Origin: Phycisphaerae bacterium
Lineage (GTDB): Bacteria; Planctomycetota; Phycisphaerae; SM23-33
Length of the DNA: 5,745 nt
Reading direction: 5' to 3'
NCBI GenBank assembly: GCA_030610965.1
Contig: JAUWQU010000295.1
Span: 1 to 5,745, forward strand
Made by a program: the position numbers and the translations under genes. The stretch's first letter is position 1. Every line of letters begins with the position of its first letter. Under the pieces are notes generated by a model, which was not told the DNA's origin, made no database searches, and was given only the letters and a program-made list of their open reading frames with translations. This document shows positions 1-5,668 of this stretch, in pieces.

Positions 1-204
1 CCTTTCCCGGCAGACTGTCCGTAGCAATGGGACACCAACCACCAAATCGCCCACAAAAACCCGGTTCCAAACGACACGCGGCAAACGACCCGCGAGCAAG
101 GCAGCCCGGCAAGGGCCGCCATGGCGGACCGGGTTGCGAAAGGCGGCCTTCCCCGAGCCCCAGCGGCACCGGCGAAGCGACACGGCCGAGGGGAAGTCTT
201 TGTT

Positions 205-268
205 TGGATCATTGGGCTTTTGGCGTTTGTCGTTTGTCTGAAATTTGGTGCTTGAGATTTGGTGCTTT
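205..268. repeat. Less GC-rich degenerate word repeat
   Basis: A T/G-rich stretch in otherwise GC-rich DNA, made of recurring short words such as GTTTGG, TTTGGCG-like and GTTTGTC. It ends with an exact 11-base direct repeat, ATTTGGTGCTT at 243-253 and 257-267 (14-base period). The composition differs sharply from the flanks. From memory it resembles word-like intergenic repeats seen in planctomycete genomes. Its function is unknown; it could be a remnant of a mobile repeat family or simply the thrS promoter region. Confidence 0.5.
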
Positions 269-568
269 GCTGGGGCGGCGACTTGCCACCGCCAGCCGAC
301 CGCACCCGACGGAGGCAAGAACGCGGGAATTGGCTTTGAAAACGCCTCTCCACCCAGTACGCTTTCCATTGGATGCAGGCTCCAGCGACTGCAAGAGATG
401 GTGCGCGAACCATGCAGACAACCAGGATGATAACGACGACATGTTAGCCTGCCGCCGCGGCACATTCCGGGCGGCCCGGTCGTCGTGGGGCTGTAGCCAG
501 GCTGAATGCCACGCCCCCGCCGGATTCCCCCACGCAACCTCGCCCCGGAACCTCGCCGCGCGGCTGAC

Positions 569-573
569 AGGAG
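569..573 (+). promoter_or_regulatory. Ribosome binding site of thrS
   Basis: AGGAG lies 7 bases before the ATG at 581. It decides the thrS start: the in-frame ATG at 506 would add 25 Arg/Pro-rich residues not expected in the family, whereas the protein from 581 opens directly with the TGS-domain strand MSVTVKLPDGS. Confidence 0.85.
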
Positions 574-580
574 TCCGCCA

Positions 581-2584
581 ATGAGCGTAACGGTCAAACT
601 GCCGGACGGCAGCACCAAACACTACGACAAGAACGTGACCGCACTTGAAGTGGCCGAGGAAATCTCCCCGCGACTGGCGTCGGCGGCCCTGGCGGCCGAA
701 GTCGACGGCAAGCTCGTGGACGCCGCGGCTGCGCTGCCGGAAGGCGAGCACGAGCTGCGGATCCTCACCAATCGCGACCCGGCCGCACTTCAAGTGCTGC
801 GCCACACCGTCGCCCACGTGCTGGCCCAGGCCGTGCGAAGGCTCTACGGGCCTGAGGTCCAGTACACCATCGGCCCGGCCCTGATGGACGACTTCCAGTA
901 CGGCTTCTACTACGACTTCGACCTGCCCGAGCCCATCGGCGACCAGGACCTGCAGAAGATCGAGCAGGAAATGAAGCGTATCTGCGGCGAAAAGACCCCC
1001 CTGCGGCGAGAGGAGTTGCCCGTTGACAAGGCACGAGCCGAGATGCAGGACCTCGGGCAGGACTACAAAGTCGAGATGATCGACGACCTCGTCCGTAACG
1101 AAAACGTCCAGGCCGTCAGCCTGTACCGCCAAGGCGACTTCGTCGACATGTGCCGAGGCCCCCACCTGCCCGACACCGGGCGGATCAAGGCGTTCAAGCT
1201 GCTGTCGACGGCCGGGGCGTACTGGCGCGGAGACGAGAAGAACAAGATGCTCACCCGCGTCTACGGCACGGCGTTCTTCGACAAGAAGCAACTCAACGAG
1301 CACCTCGCCCGGGTCGAAGAGGCCCGCAAGCGCGACCACCGCGTCCTCGGCCGGCAACTAGGGCTGTTCCTCATCAGCGACGCCGTCGGCCCGGGCCTGC
1401 CGCTTTGGCTGCCCAATGGCACGATCATCCGCATGGAACTGGAGGGCTGGCTTCGCGGCGAGCTGCTCAAACGAGGCTACCAACCGGTCATCACGCCGCA
1501 CATCGGCAAGCTGGACCTCTACCGCACCAGCGGGCACTATCCGTACTACGAGCACGGGCTGTTCCCGACGATGGCCATGGGCGAGAACGACGGCTATCTG
1601 CTCAAGCCCATGAACTGCCCGCACCACATTCAGATATACAAGGCCGCCCAGCACAGCTACCGCGACCTGCCGGTGCGGCTCAGCGAATTCGGCACGGTGT
1701 ATCGGTTCGAGCAGTCGGGCGAGCTCAACGGCCTGACCCGCGTGCGCGGCTTCACCCAGGACGACGCGCACATCTTCTGCACGCCGGACCAGCTCGAGGC
1801 GGAAATCGAGTCCTGCGTCGACCTGACCATGTACTGCCTCCAGACGCTCGGCCTGAACGACTATCGCGTCCGCATAGGCCTTCGCGACCCCGACTCGACG
1901 AAGTACACCGGCTCGCCCGACCGGTGGGACCGTGCCGAGCAAAACATCCGAAACGTCGTGGCCAGACTGGGCATGACCGCCGCCGAAGAGCAGGGCGAGG
2001 CCGCGTTCTACGGGCCGAAAATCGACTTCATCGTCAAGGACTGCATCGGACGCGAGTGGCAACTCGGCACGATCCAGGTGGACTACAACCTGCCCGAGCG
2101 GTTCGACCTGGAGTACACCGGCTCGGACAATGCCCCACCCCGGCCGGTAATGGTCCACCGCGCGCCGCTCGGCTCGCCGGAACGGTTTATCGGCATCCTT
2201 ATCGAGCACTTCGCCGGTGCGTTCCCGCTGTGGCTCTCGCCGGTGCAGATGGCCGTCCTGCCGGTCAGCGAGAAGCTCAGCGACTACGCCCGCGAGGTTG
2301 CCGGGCAACTTCGCGAGGCGGGCATTCGGGTAGAGTTGGACGATTCGTCGGACAAGATCGGCGCTAAGATCCGCCGCGCTACCATAGCGAAGGTGCCCTA
2401 CATGGCTGTCGTCGGCCAGAGAGAGGCCGAGGCCGGGACAGTAGCCCTTCGCCACCGCACGGCCGGGGACCACGGCGCGATGACGCCGGTGACCCTGATC
2501 GAGGGCCTGAAGAAAGAAATCCGCTCCAAGGGCGCAGAGGCGCTTGTGACTGCCGACCCGTCGCCCGTCGCCGACAGCCGGTAA
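581..2584 (+). CDS. thrS: Threonyl-tRNA synthetase (ThrRS)
   Basis: A class II aminoacyl-tRNA synthetase of 667 residues (E. coli 642) that activates threonine with ATP and charges tRNA-Thr in the cytoplasm. The full bacterial domain set is visible. The TGS domain spans about residues 1-64. The editing domain carries HTVAH (His75, His79) and CRGPH (Cys191, His195), the residues that clear mischarged Ser-tRNA-Thr. The catalytic core has motif 1 around 279-307, motif 2 at YRFE (374-377) running into RVRGFTQDDAHIF, and motif 3 at GSPERFIGILIEHF (Arg535). The catalytic zinc ligands are present as Cys346 (MNCPHH), His397 (DDAHIF) and His526 (VMVHRA). The anticodon-binding domain covers about 553-667. 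The start follows a good AGGAG. The gene ends in TAA followed directly by in-frame TAG and TAA. It is the first gene of the cluster, and infC lies 90 bases downstream, possibly on the same transcript. E. coli ThrRS represses its own mRNA; the leader here has stems but no recognisable tRNA-Thr mimic. Confidence 0.99.
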   Translation: MSVTVKLPDGSTKHYDKNVTALEVAEEISPRLASAALAAEVDGKLVDAAAALPEGEHELRILTNRDPAALQVLRHTVAHVLAQAVRRLYGPEVQYTIGPALMDDFQYGFYYDFDLPEPIGDQDLQKIEQEMKRICGEKTPLRREELPVDKARAEMQDLGQDYKVEMIDDLVRNENVQAVSLYRQGDFVDMCRGPHLPDTGRIKAFKLLSTAGAYWRGDEKNKMLTRVYGTAFFDKKQLNEHLARVEEARKRDHRVLGRQLGLFLISDAVGPGLPLWLPNGTIIRMELEGWLRGELLKRGYQPVITPHIGKLDLYRTSGHYPYYEHGLFPTMAMGENDGYLLKPMNCPHHIQIYKAAQHSYRDLPVRLSEFGTVYRFEQSGELNGLTRVRGFTQDDAHIFCTPDQLEAEIESCVDLTMYCLQTLGLNDYRVRIGLRDPDSTKYTGSPDRWDRAEQNIRNVVARLGMTAAEEQGEAAFYGPKIDFIVKDCIGREWQLGTIQVDYNLPERFDLEYTGSDNAPPRPVMVHRAPLGSPERFIGILIEHFAGAFPLWLSPVQMAVLPVSEKLSDYAREVAGQLREAGIRVELDDSSDKIGAKIRRATIAKVPYMAVVGQREAEAGTVALRHRTAGDHGAMTPVTLIEGLKKEIRSKGAEALVTADPSPVADSR

Positions 2585-2660
2585 TAGTAAACCGGGTTTG
2601 TCGCGGCACCTGTCGATAGAATTGGGCATTAAGCATTGGACGTTGGGCACTAGACATTCT
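2585..2660. repeat. thrS-infC spacer with degenerate ATT/GGC word repeat
   Basis: This spacer is less GC-rich than both flanking genes. Its second half contains reiterated words: TTGGGCA at 2622-2628 and 2643-2649, and CATT at 2627, 2634 and 2655. It resembles intergenic word repeats that I associate from memory with planctomycetes. It stops just before the infC Shine-Dalgarno. A TAGAAT hexamer at 2617-2622 matches the -10 used before rpmI, but no -35 sits at a suitable distance, so a separate infC promoter is unproven. Confidence 0.45.
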
Positions 2661-2661
2661 T

Positions 2662-2677
2662 AGGAGATAATACCATC
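2662..2677 (+). promoter_or_regulatory. Strong Shine-Dalgarno and ATC start codon of infC
   Basis: AGGAG at 2662-2666 lies 8 bases before an ATC at 2675-2677 that is in frame with the IF3 coding sequence. No ATG, GTG or TTG lies between the in-frame TAG at 2651-2653 and this ATC. The next usual start, GTG at 2759, would delete about 28 conserved residues of the IF3 N-terminal domain and has no good Shine-Dalgarno. Known of the family: infC starts with AUU in E. coli and with AUC in Myxococcus, and IF3 discriminates against such codons. Negative autoregulation at this codon is therefore the likely reading. Confidence 0.85.
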
Positions 2678-3394
2678 AGCAAGAATCTTCGCCGCAACGC
2701 GCAAATCCGAGTCCAGCAGATCCGACTGATCGGGGACGACAATGAGCAACTCGGGGTAGTGGACATAAGGGACGCCCTTCAGCGAGCCCAGGACATGGGG
2801 ATGGACCTTGTGGAGGTCGCGCCGCAATCGCAGCCGCCTGTTTGCCGGATCATGGATTACGGCAAATGGATGTACTTGCAGCGAAAGAAGGAGCAGAAGG
2901 CCAAGGCCCACAGGCATGAGACCGAACTCAAGGAGATCCGCATCCGGACCCCCAAGATCGGCGATCATGACCTGCAGATCAAGATCAACCGCGCCCGCGA
3001 CTTCCTGGGCCGGGGCGATCGTGTGCAGTTCACGCTACGCTTCCGCGGGCGAGAGTTGGCCCACACCGAGGAGGGCCGGAAGGTCTTCGAGCACGTCACC
3101 GAGGCCCTGGGGGACGTCAGCAAGGTAGACCAGTCGTTCCGCTTCGAGGGCCGCCGGTTGACGATGACCCTCGCCTCGACCGGCAAGAAGCCGACACCCG
3201 GCGGGTCGGCCAAGGCCCCGGCGAAGTCCGCAGCCAAGCCGGCCAAGTCGGCGCCAGCTCCGGCGCCGGCCGCGACGGCCACCCCGGAACCCGCTCCGGC
3301 GCCTGCAGCGGAACCTGCAGCGGAACCTGCAGCGACGACCACCCCGCCGCCCGCTCCGCCGCCGCCGCAAGAACCCGCCGCCGACCCAGGCTGA
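2675..3394 (+). CDS. infC: Translation initiation factor IF-3, with ATC start and Ala/Pro-rich tail
   Basis: IF3 binds the 30S subunit, blocks early 50S joining and checks the start codon and initiator tRNA. Read from the ATC, the protein has 239 residues (E. coli 180). The N-terminal domain includes NAQIRVQQIRLIGDDNEQLG (about 8-27) and the family signature PPVCRIMDYGK (54-64). A charged Lys/Arg-rich linker follows (about 69-85). The C-terminal domain carries KEIRIRTPKIGDHD, then FTLRFRGRELAH (about 119-130), and ends near RRLTMTLASTGKK (about 160-172). Residues 173-239 are an added tail of almost only Ala, Pro, Lys, Glu, Thr and Ser. It is Lys/Ala-rich first, then an APAP/PAAE/PPPP run, and is probably disordered. 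From memory, the Myxococcus IF3 Dsg also pairs an AUC start with an extended C-terminus. The gene sits between thrS and rpmI as in many bacteria. A GTG at 2759 would be a wrong start because it removes the first 28 residues. Confidence 0.97.
   Translation: MSKNLRRNAQIRVQQIRLIGDDNEQLGVVDIRDALQRAQDMGMDLVEVAPQSQPPVCRIMDYGKWMYLQRKKEQKAKAHRHETELKEIRIRTPKIGDHDLQIKINRARDFLGRGDRVQFTLRFRGRELAHTEEGRKVFEHVTEALGDVSKVDQSFRFEGRRLTMTLASTGKKPTPGGSAKAPAKSAAKPAKSAPAPAPAATATPEPAPAPAAEPAAEPAATTTPPPAPPPPQEPAADPG
3302..3334 (+). repeat. 12-bp in-frame tandem repeat in the infC tail
   Basis: The unit CCTGCAGCGGAA occurs at 3302-3313 and 3314-3325, followed by a partial copy CCTGCAGCG at 3326-3334. As 12 is a multiple of three, it encodes a PAAE repeat in the low-complexity tail of IF3. 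Such repeats vary in number by slippage without breaking the frame. Confidence 0.8.
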
Positions 3395-3439
3395 TCGCGC
3401 CGAATCGCACAGCAGCGCCCATGGCGCACTACATGAAAA

Positions 3440-3461
3440 GCCCCTCGGCGACGTCCGGGGC
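3440..3461 (+). other. GC-rich stem-loop after infC
   Basis: GCCCC (3440-3444) pairs with GGGGC (3457-3461). After a 2-base bulge on the 5' side, GG (3447-3448) pairs with CC (3455-3456), closing a loop CGACGT. It lies about 45 bases after the infC stop. No T-run follows, so it is not a classical terminator. It may protect the 3' end of the transcript or belong to a leader read through into rpmI. Confidence 0.4.
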
Positions 3462-3509
3462 GATGCGACGCCCGATTCGCGGACTTATTCTCCGGCTTGC
3501 CTCCTGCAT

Positions 3510-3536
3510 GCCGGGGGCTCTGCCGGCGCACTTTTT
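3510..3536 (+). terminator. Possible weak rho-independent terminator between infC and rpmI
   Basis: GCCGG (3510-3514) pairs with CCGGC (3523-3527) across an 8-base loop, and TTTTT follows at 3532-3536. The stem is only five G-C pairs and four bases separate it from the T-run, so termination may be partial. A second GCCGGC at 3539-3544 can pair instead with the self-complementary GCCGGC at 3522-3527, looping out the T-run. The two folds exclude each other, as in an attenuator. The promoter just downstream fits the end of the thrS-infC unit here. Confidence 0.4.
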
Positions 3537-3560
3537 CGGCCGGCAAATCGCAATCCCCTC

Positions 3561-3588
3561 TTTACAGGCCCGGTGGAGTTGTTAGAAT
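3561..3588 (+). promoter_or_regulatory. Sigma70-type promoter of rpmI-rplT-pheS
   Basis: TTTACA at 3561-3566 and TAGAAT at 3583-3588 are separated by 16 bases. Each matches the bacterial consensus at five of six positions and they stand out in GC-rich surroundings. Transcription would start near 3595, giving a leader of about 40 bases before rpmI. A short inverted repeat, GGTC 3589-3592 with GACC 3600-3603, lies around that start. It is the best promoter candidate in the window. Confidence 0.6.
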
Positions 3589-3635
3589 GGTCGATCTTTG
3601 ACCGATACGCGACTGCGCTTTAAGGGTATGTACAT

Positions 3636-3830
3636 ATGCCAAAGATGAAGACAAACAAATCGGTGGCCAAGCGAGTCAAGCTCACCGCCCGCGGCAAGCT
3701 GATGAGGCACCGCGCGGGCGCAGGCCACCTCAAGAGCCGTAAGTCCAACAAGCGGTTGCGCAAGATGCGCAAGGCCTGCCTCGTGTCGCCGCGCTTCGCC
3801 CGGACGGCCAAGGCCATGTTGGGCCTGTAA
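3636..3830 (+). CDS. rpmI: Large ribosomal subunit protein bL35
   Basis: A 64-residue, very basic protein (E. coli L35 has 65) that binds 23S rRNA as a late-assembling part of the 50S subunit. The family start MPKMKTNKSVAKRVKLT matches E. coli MPKIKT...AAKR-K-T. GKLMRHRAGAGHLKSRKS and NKRLRKMR follow, the last matching the typical TKRKRHLR segment. The start at 3636 is set by the conserved MPK opening and by TAAGGG (3621-3626), 9 bases upstream. An out-of-frame ATG at 3628 is not used. It lies between infC and rplT as expected. A good promoter at 3561-3588 suggests it heads a transcript separate from thrS-infC. In E. coli, L20 represses rpmI and rplT by binding their mRNA; stem-loops flank this gene here. 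Confidence 0.98.
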   Translation: MPKMKTNKSVAKRVKLTARGKLMRHRAGAGHLKSRKSNKRLRKMRKACLVSPRFARTAKAMLGL

Positions 3831-3981
3831 TCGCCGAATATAGGTCCAGGTGGGAGCCCCTTGGGGCGCACCGGCGCTCGCACGATTCATGCCGAAGGCG
3901 ATCGGCATTGCGGGCCAGGAACGAAACATCCCGGAAGTTCTCGGGAGTCCACCGGCCAAGAGAAAATGACAGGAGAGCACC
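3831..3981 (+). promoter_or_regulatory. Structured rpmI-rplT intercistronic region, possible L20 control site
   Basis: The 151-base gap is long for this gene pair, which is usually separated by a few tens of bases. Three stem-loops are visible. The first is GGTG 3849-3852 with CACC 3869-3872, enclosing GCCC 3856-3859 with GGGC 3864-3867. The second is a perfect 7-bp stem ATGCCGA 3889-3895 with TCGGCAT 3902-3908 and loop AGGCGA. The third is TCCCG 3929-3933 with CGGGA 3942-3946. The rplT Shine-Dalgarno AGGAG is at 3971-3975, 6 bases before its ATG. L20 represses its own operon through mRNA folds that mimic its rRNA site in E. coli and Bacillus. That this region does so is inference; I could not match a known L20 leader. 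Confidence 0.35.
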
Positions 3982-4350
3982 ATGCCCCGCGTTACCAACG
4001 CCGTCGCACGGCATCGCAAGCACAAGAGGGTCCTCAAGGCCGCCCGCGGCTTCTACGGGGCCGGCTCCAGGCGATACCGAATCGCCAAGCAGTGGCTGTA
4101 CAAGGCCGGCGTAAACGCCACCCGCGACCGAAAGCGCAAGAAACGCAACTTCCGGCAGCTCTGGATAACCCGCATCAGCGCAGCCTGCCTCCAGCGCGGC
4201 CGGAAGTATAGCGAGTTCATCAACGGCCTGTTCCTGGCCGACATCGACCTGAACCGCAAGATCCTCAGCCAACTCGCCATCGACGACCCCGCGGCGTTCG
4301 ACAAGGTCTTCGAGATGGCGATGGCTGCCCGCGACGCCGACAAGGCCTGA
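3982..4350 (+). CDS. rplT: Large ribosomal subunit protein bL20
   Basis: A 122-residue basic protein (E. coli 118) that binds 23S rRNA directly and is essential for early 50S assembly; in several bacteria it also represses its own operon. The extended rRNA-threading N-terminal half is recognisable: MPRVTNAVARHRKHKRVLKA, then ARGFYGAGSRRYRIAKQ (21-37), KAGVNATRDRKRKKRNFRQLW (41-61) and ITRISAA. The globular C-terminal domain, which carries the repressor function in E. coli, contains YSEFINGLFLADIDLNRKIL (76-95) and the DPAAFDKVF segment. The ATG is set by AGGAG six bases upstream and by the conserved opening (MPRV where most members have MARV). It follows rpmI after a structured 151-base gap and precedes pheS by 53 bases, so rpmI-rplT-pheS is probably one unit. 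Confidence 0.98.
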   Translation: MPRVTNAVARHRKHKRVLKAARGFYGAGSRRYRIAKQWLYKAGVNATRDRKRKKRNFRQLWITRISAACLQRGRKYSEFINGLFLADIDLNRKILSQLAIDDPAAFDKVFEMAMAARDADKA

Positions 4351-4403
4351 CCGCACCCGGGTCAACGTAACTGGCCGCCACCGCACAAACGCCGAGACGC
4401 GCA

Positions 4404-5411
4404 ATGCCGCTGCTGGAAGATATTCAACAGATCCTCGCTCAGGGCCTGGCCAAGCTCCAGGACGCGGCGGAGGCCGATGCGATGGAGGCCTGGCGGATCA
4501 AGTACCTCGGCACCAAGGGCGCCGTCAAGGCCGCCATGCAGCGGCTGAAGGAAGTCCCGAGAGACCGGAAACGCGCCGCCGGCCAGGCCGCCAACGAACT
4601 CAAGAACGCCCTGACCGAGGCATTCGAGCGCCGACTGGCCGCCATCTCCGCCACCGGAGGCGGGTCAAAAAAGGCCCGCGGCCCGGCCATCGACGTGACC
4701 CTCCCCGGACGACGGCGCCGCATCGGGCACACGCATATCATCACGCAGACAATCAATGAGATCTGCGAGATATTCGCCCGCATGGGCTTTGCCGTCGCCA
4801 CAGGCCCGGAGGTCGAGGACGAGCACCACAACTTCGGGGCGCTGAACATCCCGCTGTCGCACCCCGCCCGCGACCCGCTGGACAACTTCTACATCAACCC
4901 CGAGGTCATGCTCCGCAGCCAGACCTCCACCGTCCAGATCCGCACGATGGAAAGCACCAACCCGCCGGTGAGAATAATCTCCCCCGGACGCGTCTACCGA
5001 CCCGACACCGTCGACGCGACGCACTCGTTCATGTTCCATCAGGTCGAGGGCCTCTTCGTCGATGAGGCCGTCACGATGGCCGACCTCAAGACCTGCCTCG
5101 ACCAGTTCTGCAAGACCTACTTCGGCCGCGACGTCGCCACGTGTTTCCGCCCGAGTTTTTTCCCCTTCACCGAGCCCTCGGCCGAGGTGGACATCGAGTT
5201 CCACCGGCCGGACTCCACGCGATACTGGGTGGAGTTGGGCGGCTGCGGCATGGTCGATCCCAACGTTCTCGAAACCGTCGGCTACGACACCGAAAAGTAC
5301 ACCGGCTTCGCTTTCGGACTCGGCATCGAGCGGATGATCATGCGCAAGCACCACATCCCCGACATCCGCCTGCTGTTCGAAAGCGACACCCGCTTCCTGC
5401 ATCAGTTCTGA
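4404..5411 (+). CDS. pheS: Phenylalanyl-tRNA synthetase alpha subunit
   Basis: The catalytic alpha subunit of the (alpha-beta)2 class II enzyme that charges tRNA-Phe. It has 335 residues (E. coli 327) and looks complete. Residues 1-85 form the expected tRNA-binding coiled coil, ending in a Gly-rich hinge near 85-87. The core shows GPEVEDEHHNFGALNIP (134-150), the TSTVQIRTM segment (174-182), motif 2 as GRVYRPDTVDATHSFMFHQVEG (196-217), GCGM (280-283) and motif 3 GFAFGLGIER (301-310, Arg310). The Ala in GFAFG, which limits the size of the amino-acid pocket, is conserved. The C-terminus DTRFLHQF matches the family end. No clear Shine-Dalgarno precedes the ATG, only GAG at 4394-4396, so translation may depend on ribosomes arriving from rplT. 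The beta subunit gene pheT, usually adjacent, does not begin within the 334 bases that follow; it must lie further on or elsewhere. Confidence 0.98.
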   Translation: MPLLEDIQQILAQGLAKLQDAAEADAMEAWRIKYLGTKGAVKAAMQRLKEVPRDRKRAAGQAANELKNALTEAFERRLAAISATGGGSKKARGPAIDVTLPGRRRRIGHTHIITQTINEICEIFARMGFAVATGPEVEDEHHNFGALNIPLSHPARDPLDNFYINPEVMLRSQTSTVQIRTMESTNPPVRIISPGRVYRPDTVDATHSFMFHQVEGLFVDEAVTMADLKTCLDQFCKTYFGRDVATCFRPSFFPFTEPSAEVDIEFHRPDSTRYWVELGGCGMVDPNVLETVGYDTEKYTGFAFGLGIERMIMRKHHIPDIRLLFESDTRFLHQF

Positions 5412-5439
5412 CGCGGCCTGTTGTGGGTCTTCCGCGATG

Positions 5440-5473
5440 ATCCGCTCGCCGTTGACCGGATTCGGCGACGGAT
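5440..5473 (+). repeat. Long bulged inverted repeat (stem-loop) after pheS
   Basis: ATCCG (5440-5444) pairs with CGGAT (5469-5473) and TCGCCG (5446-5451) pairs with CGGCGA (5463-5468). Only C5445 is bulged and the loop is 11 bases, giving 11 base pairs in all. It begins 28 bases after the pheS stop and has no T-run behind it. It could be a 3'-end stabiliser, a factor-dependent terminator or a repetitive palindromic element. Confidence 0.6.
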
Positions 5474-5516
5474 ACGAATGGCACTGACATTTCCAAGATG
5501 GCGATTTGACGATCGG

Positions 5517-5540
5517 TCCCCGAAATCGTCCCCGAAATCG
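5517..5540. repeat. 12-bp direct repeat, two exact copies
   Basis: TCCCCGAAATCG occurs at 5517-5528 and again, immediately adjacent, at 5529-5540. It lies just before the 11-bp array and may mark one edge of the repeat region. Confidence 0.85.
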
Positions 5541-5549
5541 CGCAGAATT

Positions 5550-5603
5550 CCAAACCACCTCCAAACCACCTCCAAACCACTCCCAAACCACTCCAAACCA
5601 CCT
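5550..5603. repeat. 11-bp tandem repeat array (CCAAACCACCT)
   Basis: Five near-identical units run head to tail: CCAAACCACCT at 5550-5560 and 5561-5571, CCAAACCACTC at 5572-5582, a 10-base CCAAACCACT at 5583-5592, and CCAAACCACCT at 5593-5603. The period is close to one helical turn and not a multiple of three, which argues against a coding role. The - strand has regularly spaced GG pairs. Confidence 0.9.
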
Positions 5604-5668
5604 CCCAATGAGCGCAATAGCCATACTCAGCGTATGTTATGGAGTGCTCCCAGGGGTCTCAAAAGGGC

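Larger units (their letters stand above)
1..580. other. Upstream region of thrS without a convincing gene
   Basis: No reading frame here resembles a known protein. The longest + strand frame (27-584) is Arg/Pro/Gly-rich with no domain pattern and runs into the thrS start. The sequence holds a GC-rich palindromic area at 105-133 (CCCGG at 105-109 facing CCGGG at 129-133, enclosing the perfect palindrome CCGCCATGGCGG at 116-127). A less GC-rich word repeat lies at about 205-268. Small stem-loops follow: TGCAG 374-378 with CTGCA 389-393, ATGGT 398-402 with ACCAT 409-413, and GCCGCC 451-456 with GGCGGC 470-475. The thrS promoter should lie here. The best match I see, TTGAAA 336-341 with TACGCT 358-363 (16-base spacer), is weak. 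Bases 1-24 end in an in-frame TAG and could be the tail of an upstream gene, but too little is visible to say. Confidence 0.6.

Noticed and set aside
374..503. T-box or tRNA-like leader of thrS
   Set aside because: Several stems can be drawn, but I find no T-box core sequence or convincing tRNA-Thr anticodon mimic; GC-rich DNA gives such stems by chance.
506..580. Earlier ATG that would extend thrS by 25 residues
   Set aside because: No good ribosome binding site, an Arg/Pro-rich extension not seen in ThrRS, and a far better start at 581.
27..584. 185-residue + strand frame upstream of thrS
   Set aside because: No domain, low-complexity Arg/Pro/Gly composition, and it crosses the word repeat and the thrS start.
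209..1357. 382-residue - strand reading frame
   Set aside because: It is antisense to the first part of thrS and then runs through the leader and word repeat; composition is that of a shadow frame.
1150..2367. 405-residue + strand frame inside thrS
   Set aside because: It is an out-of-frame Arg/Pro/Ala/His-rich shadow of a clear ThrRS sequence.
1358..2650. 430-residue - strand reading frame antisense to thrS
   Set aside because: It mirrors the codon bias of thrS, has no recognisable domain, and begins inside the thrS-infC word repeat.
2759..2761. GTG as infC start
   Set aside because: It would remove the conserved beginning of the IF3 N-terminal domain and lacks the Shine-Dalgarno present before ATC 2675.
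5550..5603. CRISPR array
   Set aside because: Units are 11 bases, adjacent and without spacers, so this is a simple tandem repeat.
4665..5624. 319-residue - strand reading frame
   Set aside because: It starts in the 11-bp tandem repeats and continues antisense to pheS, with no family pattern.
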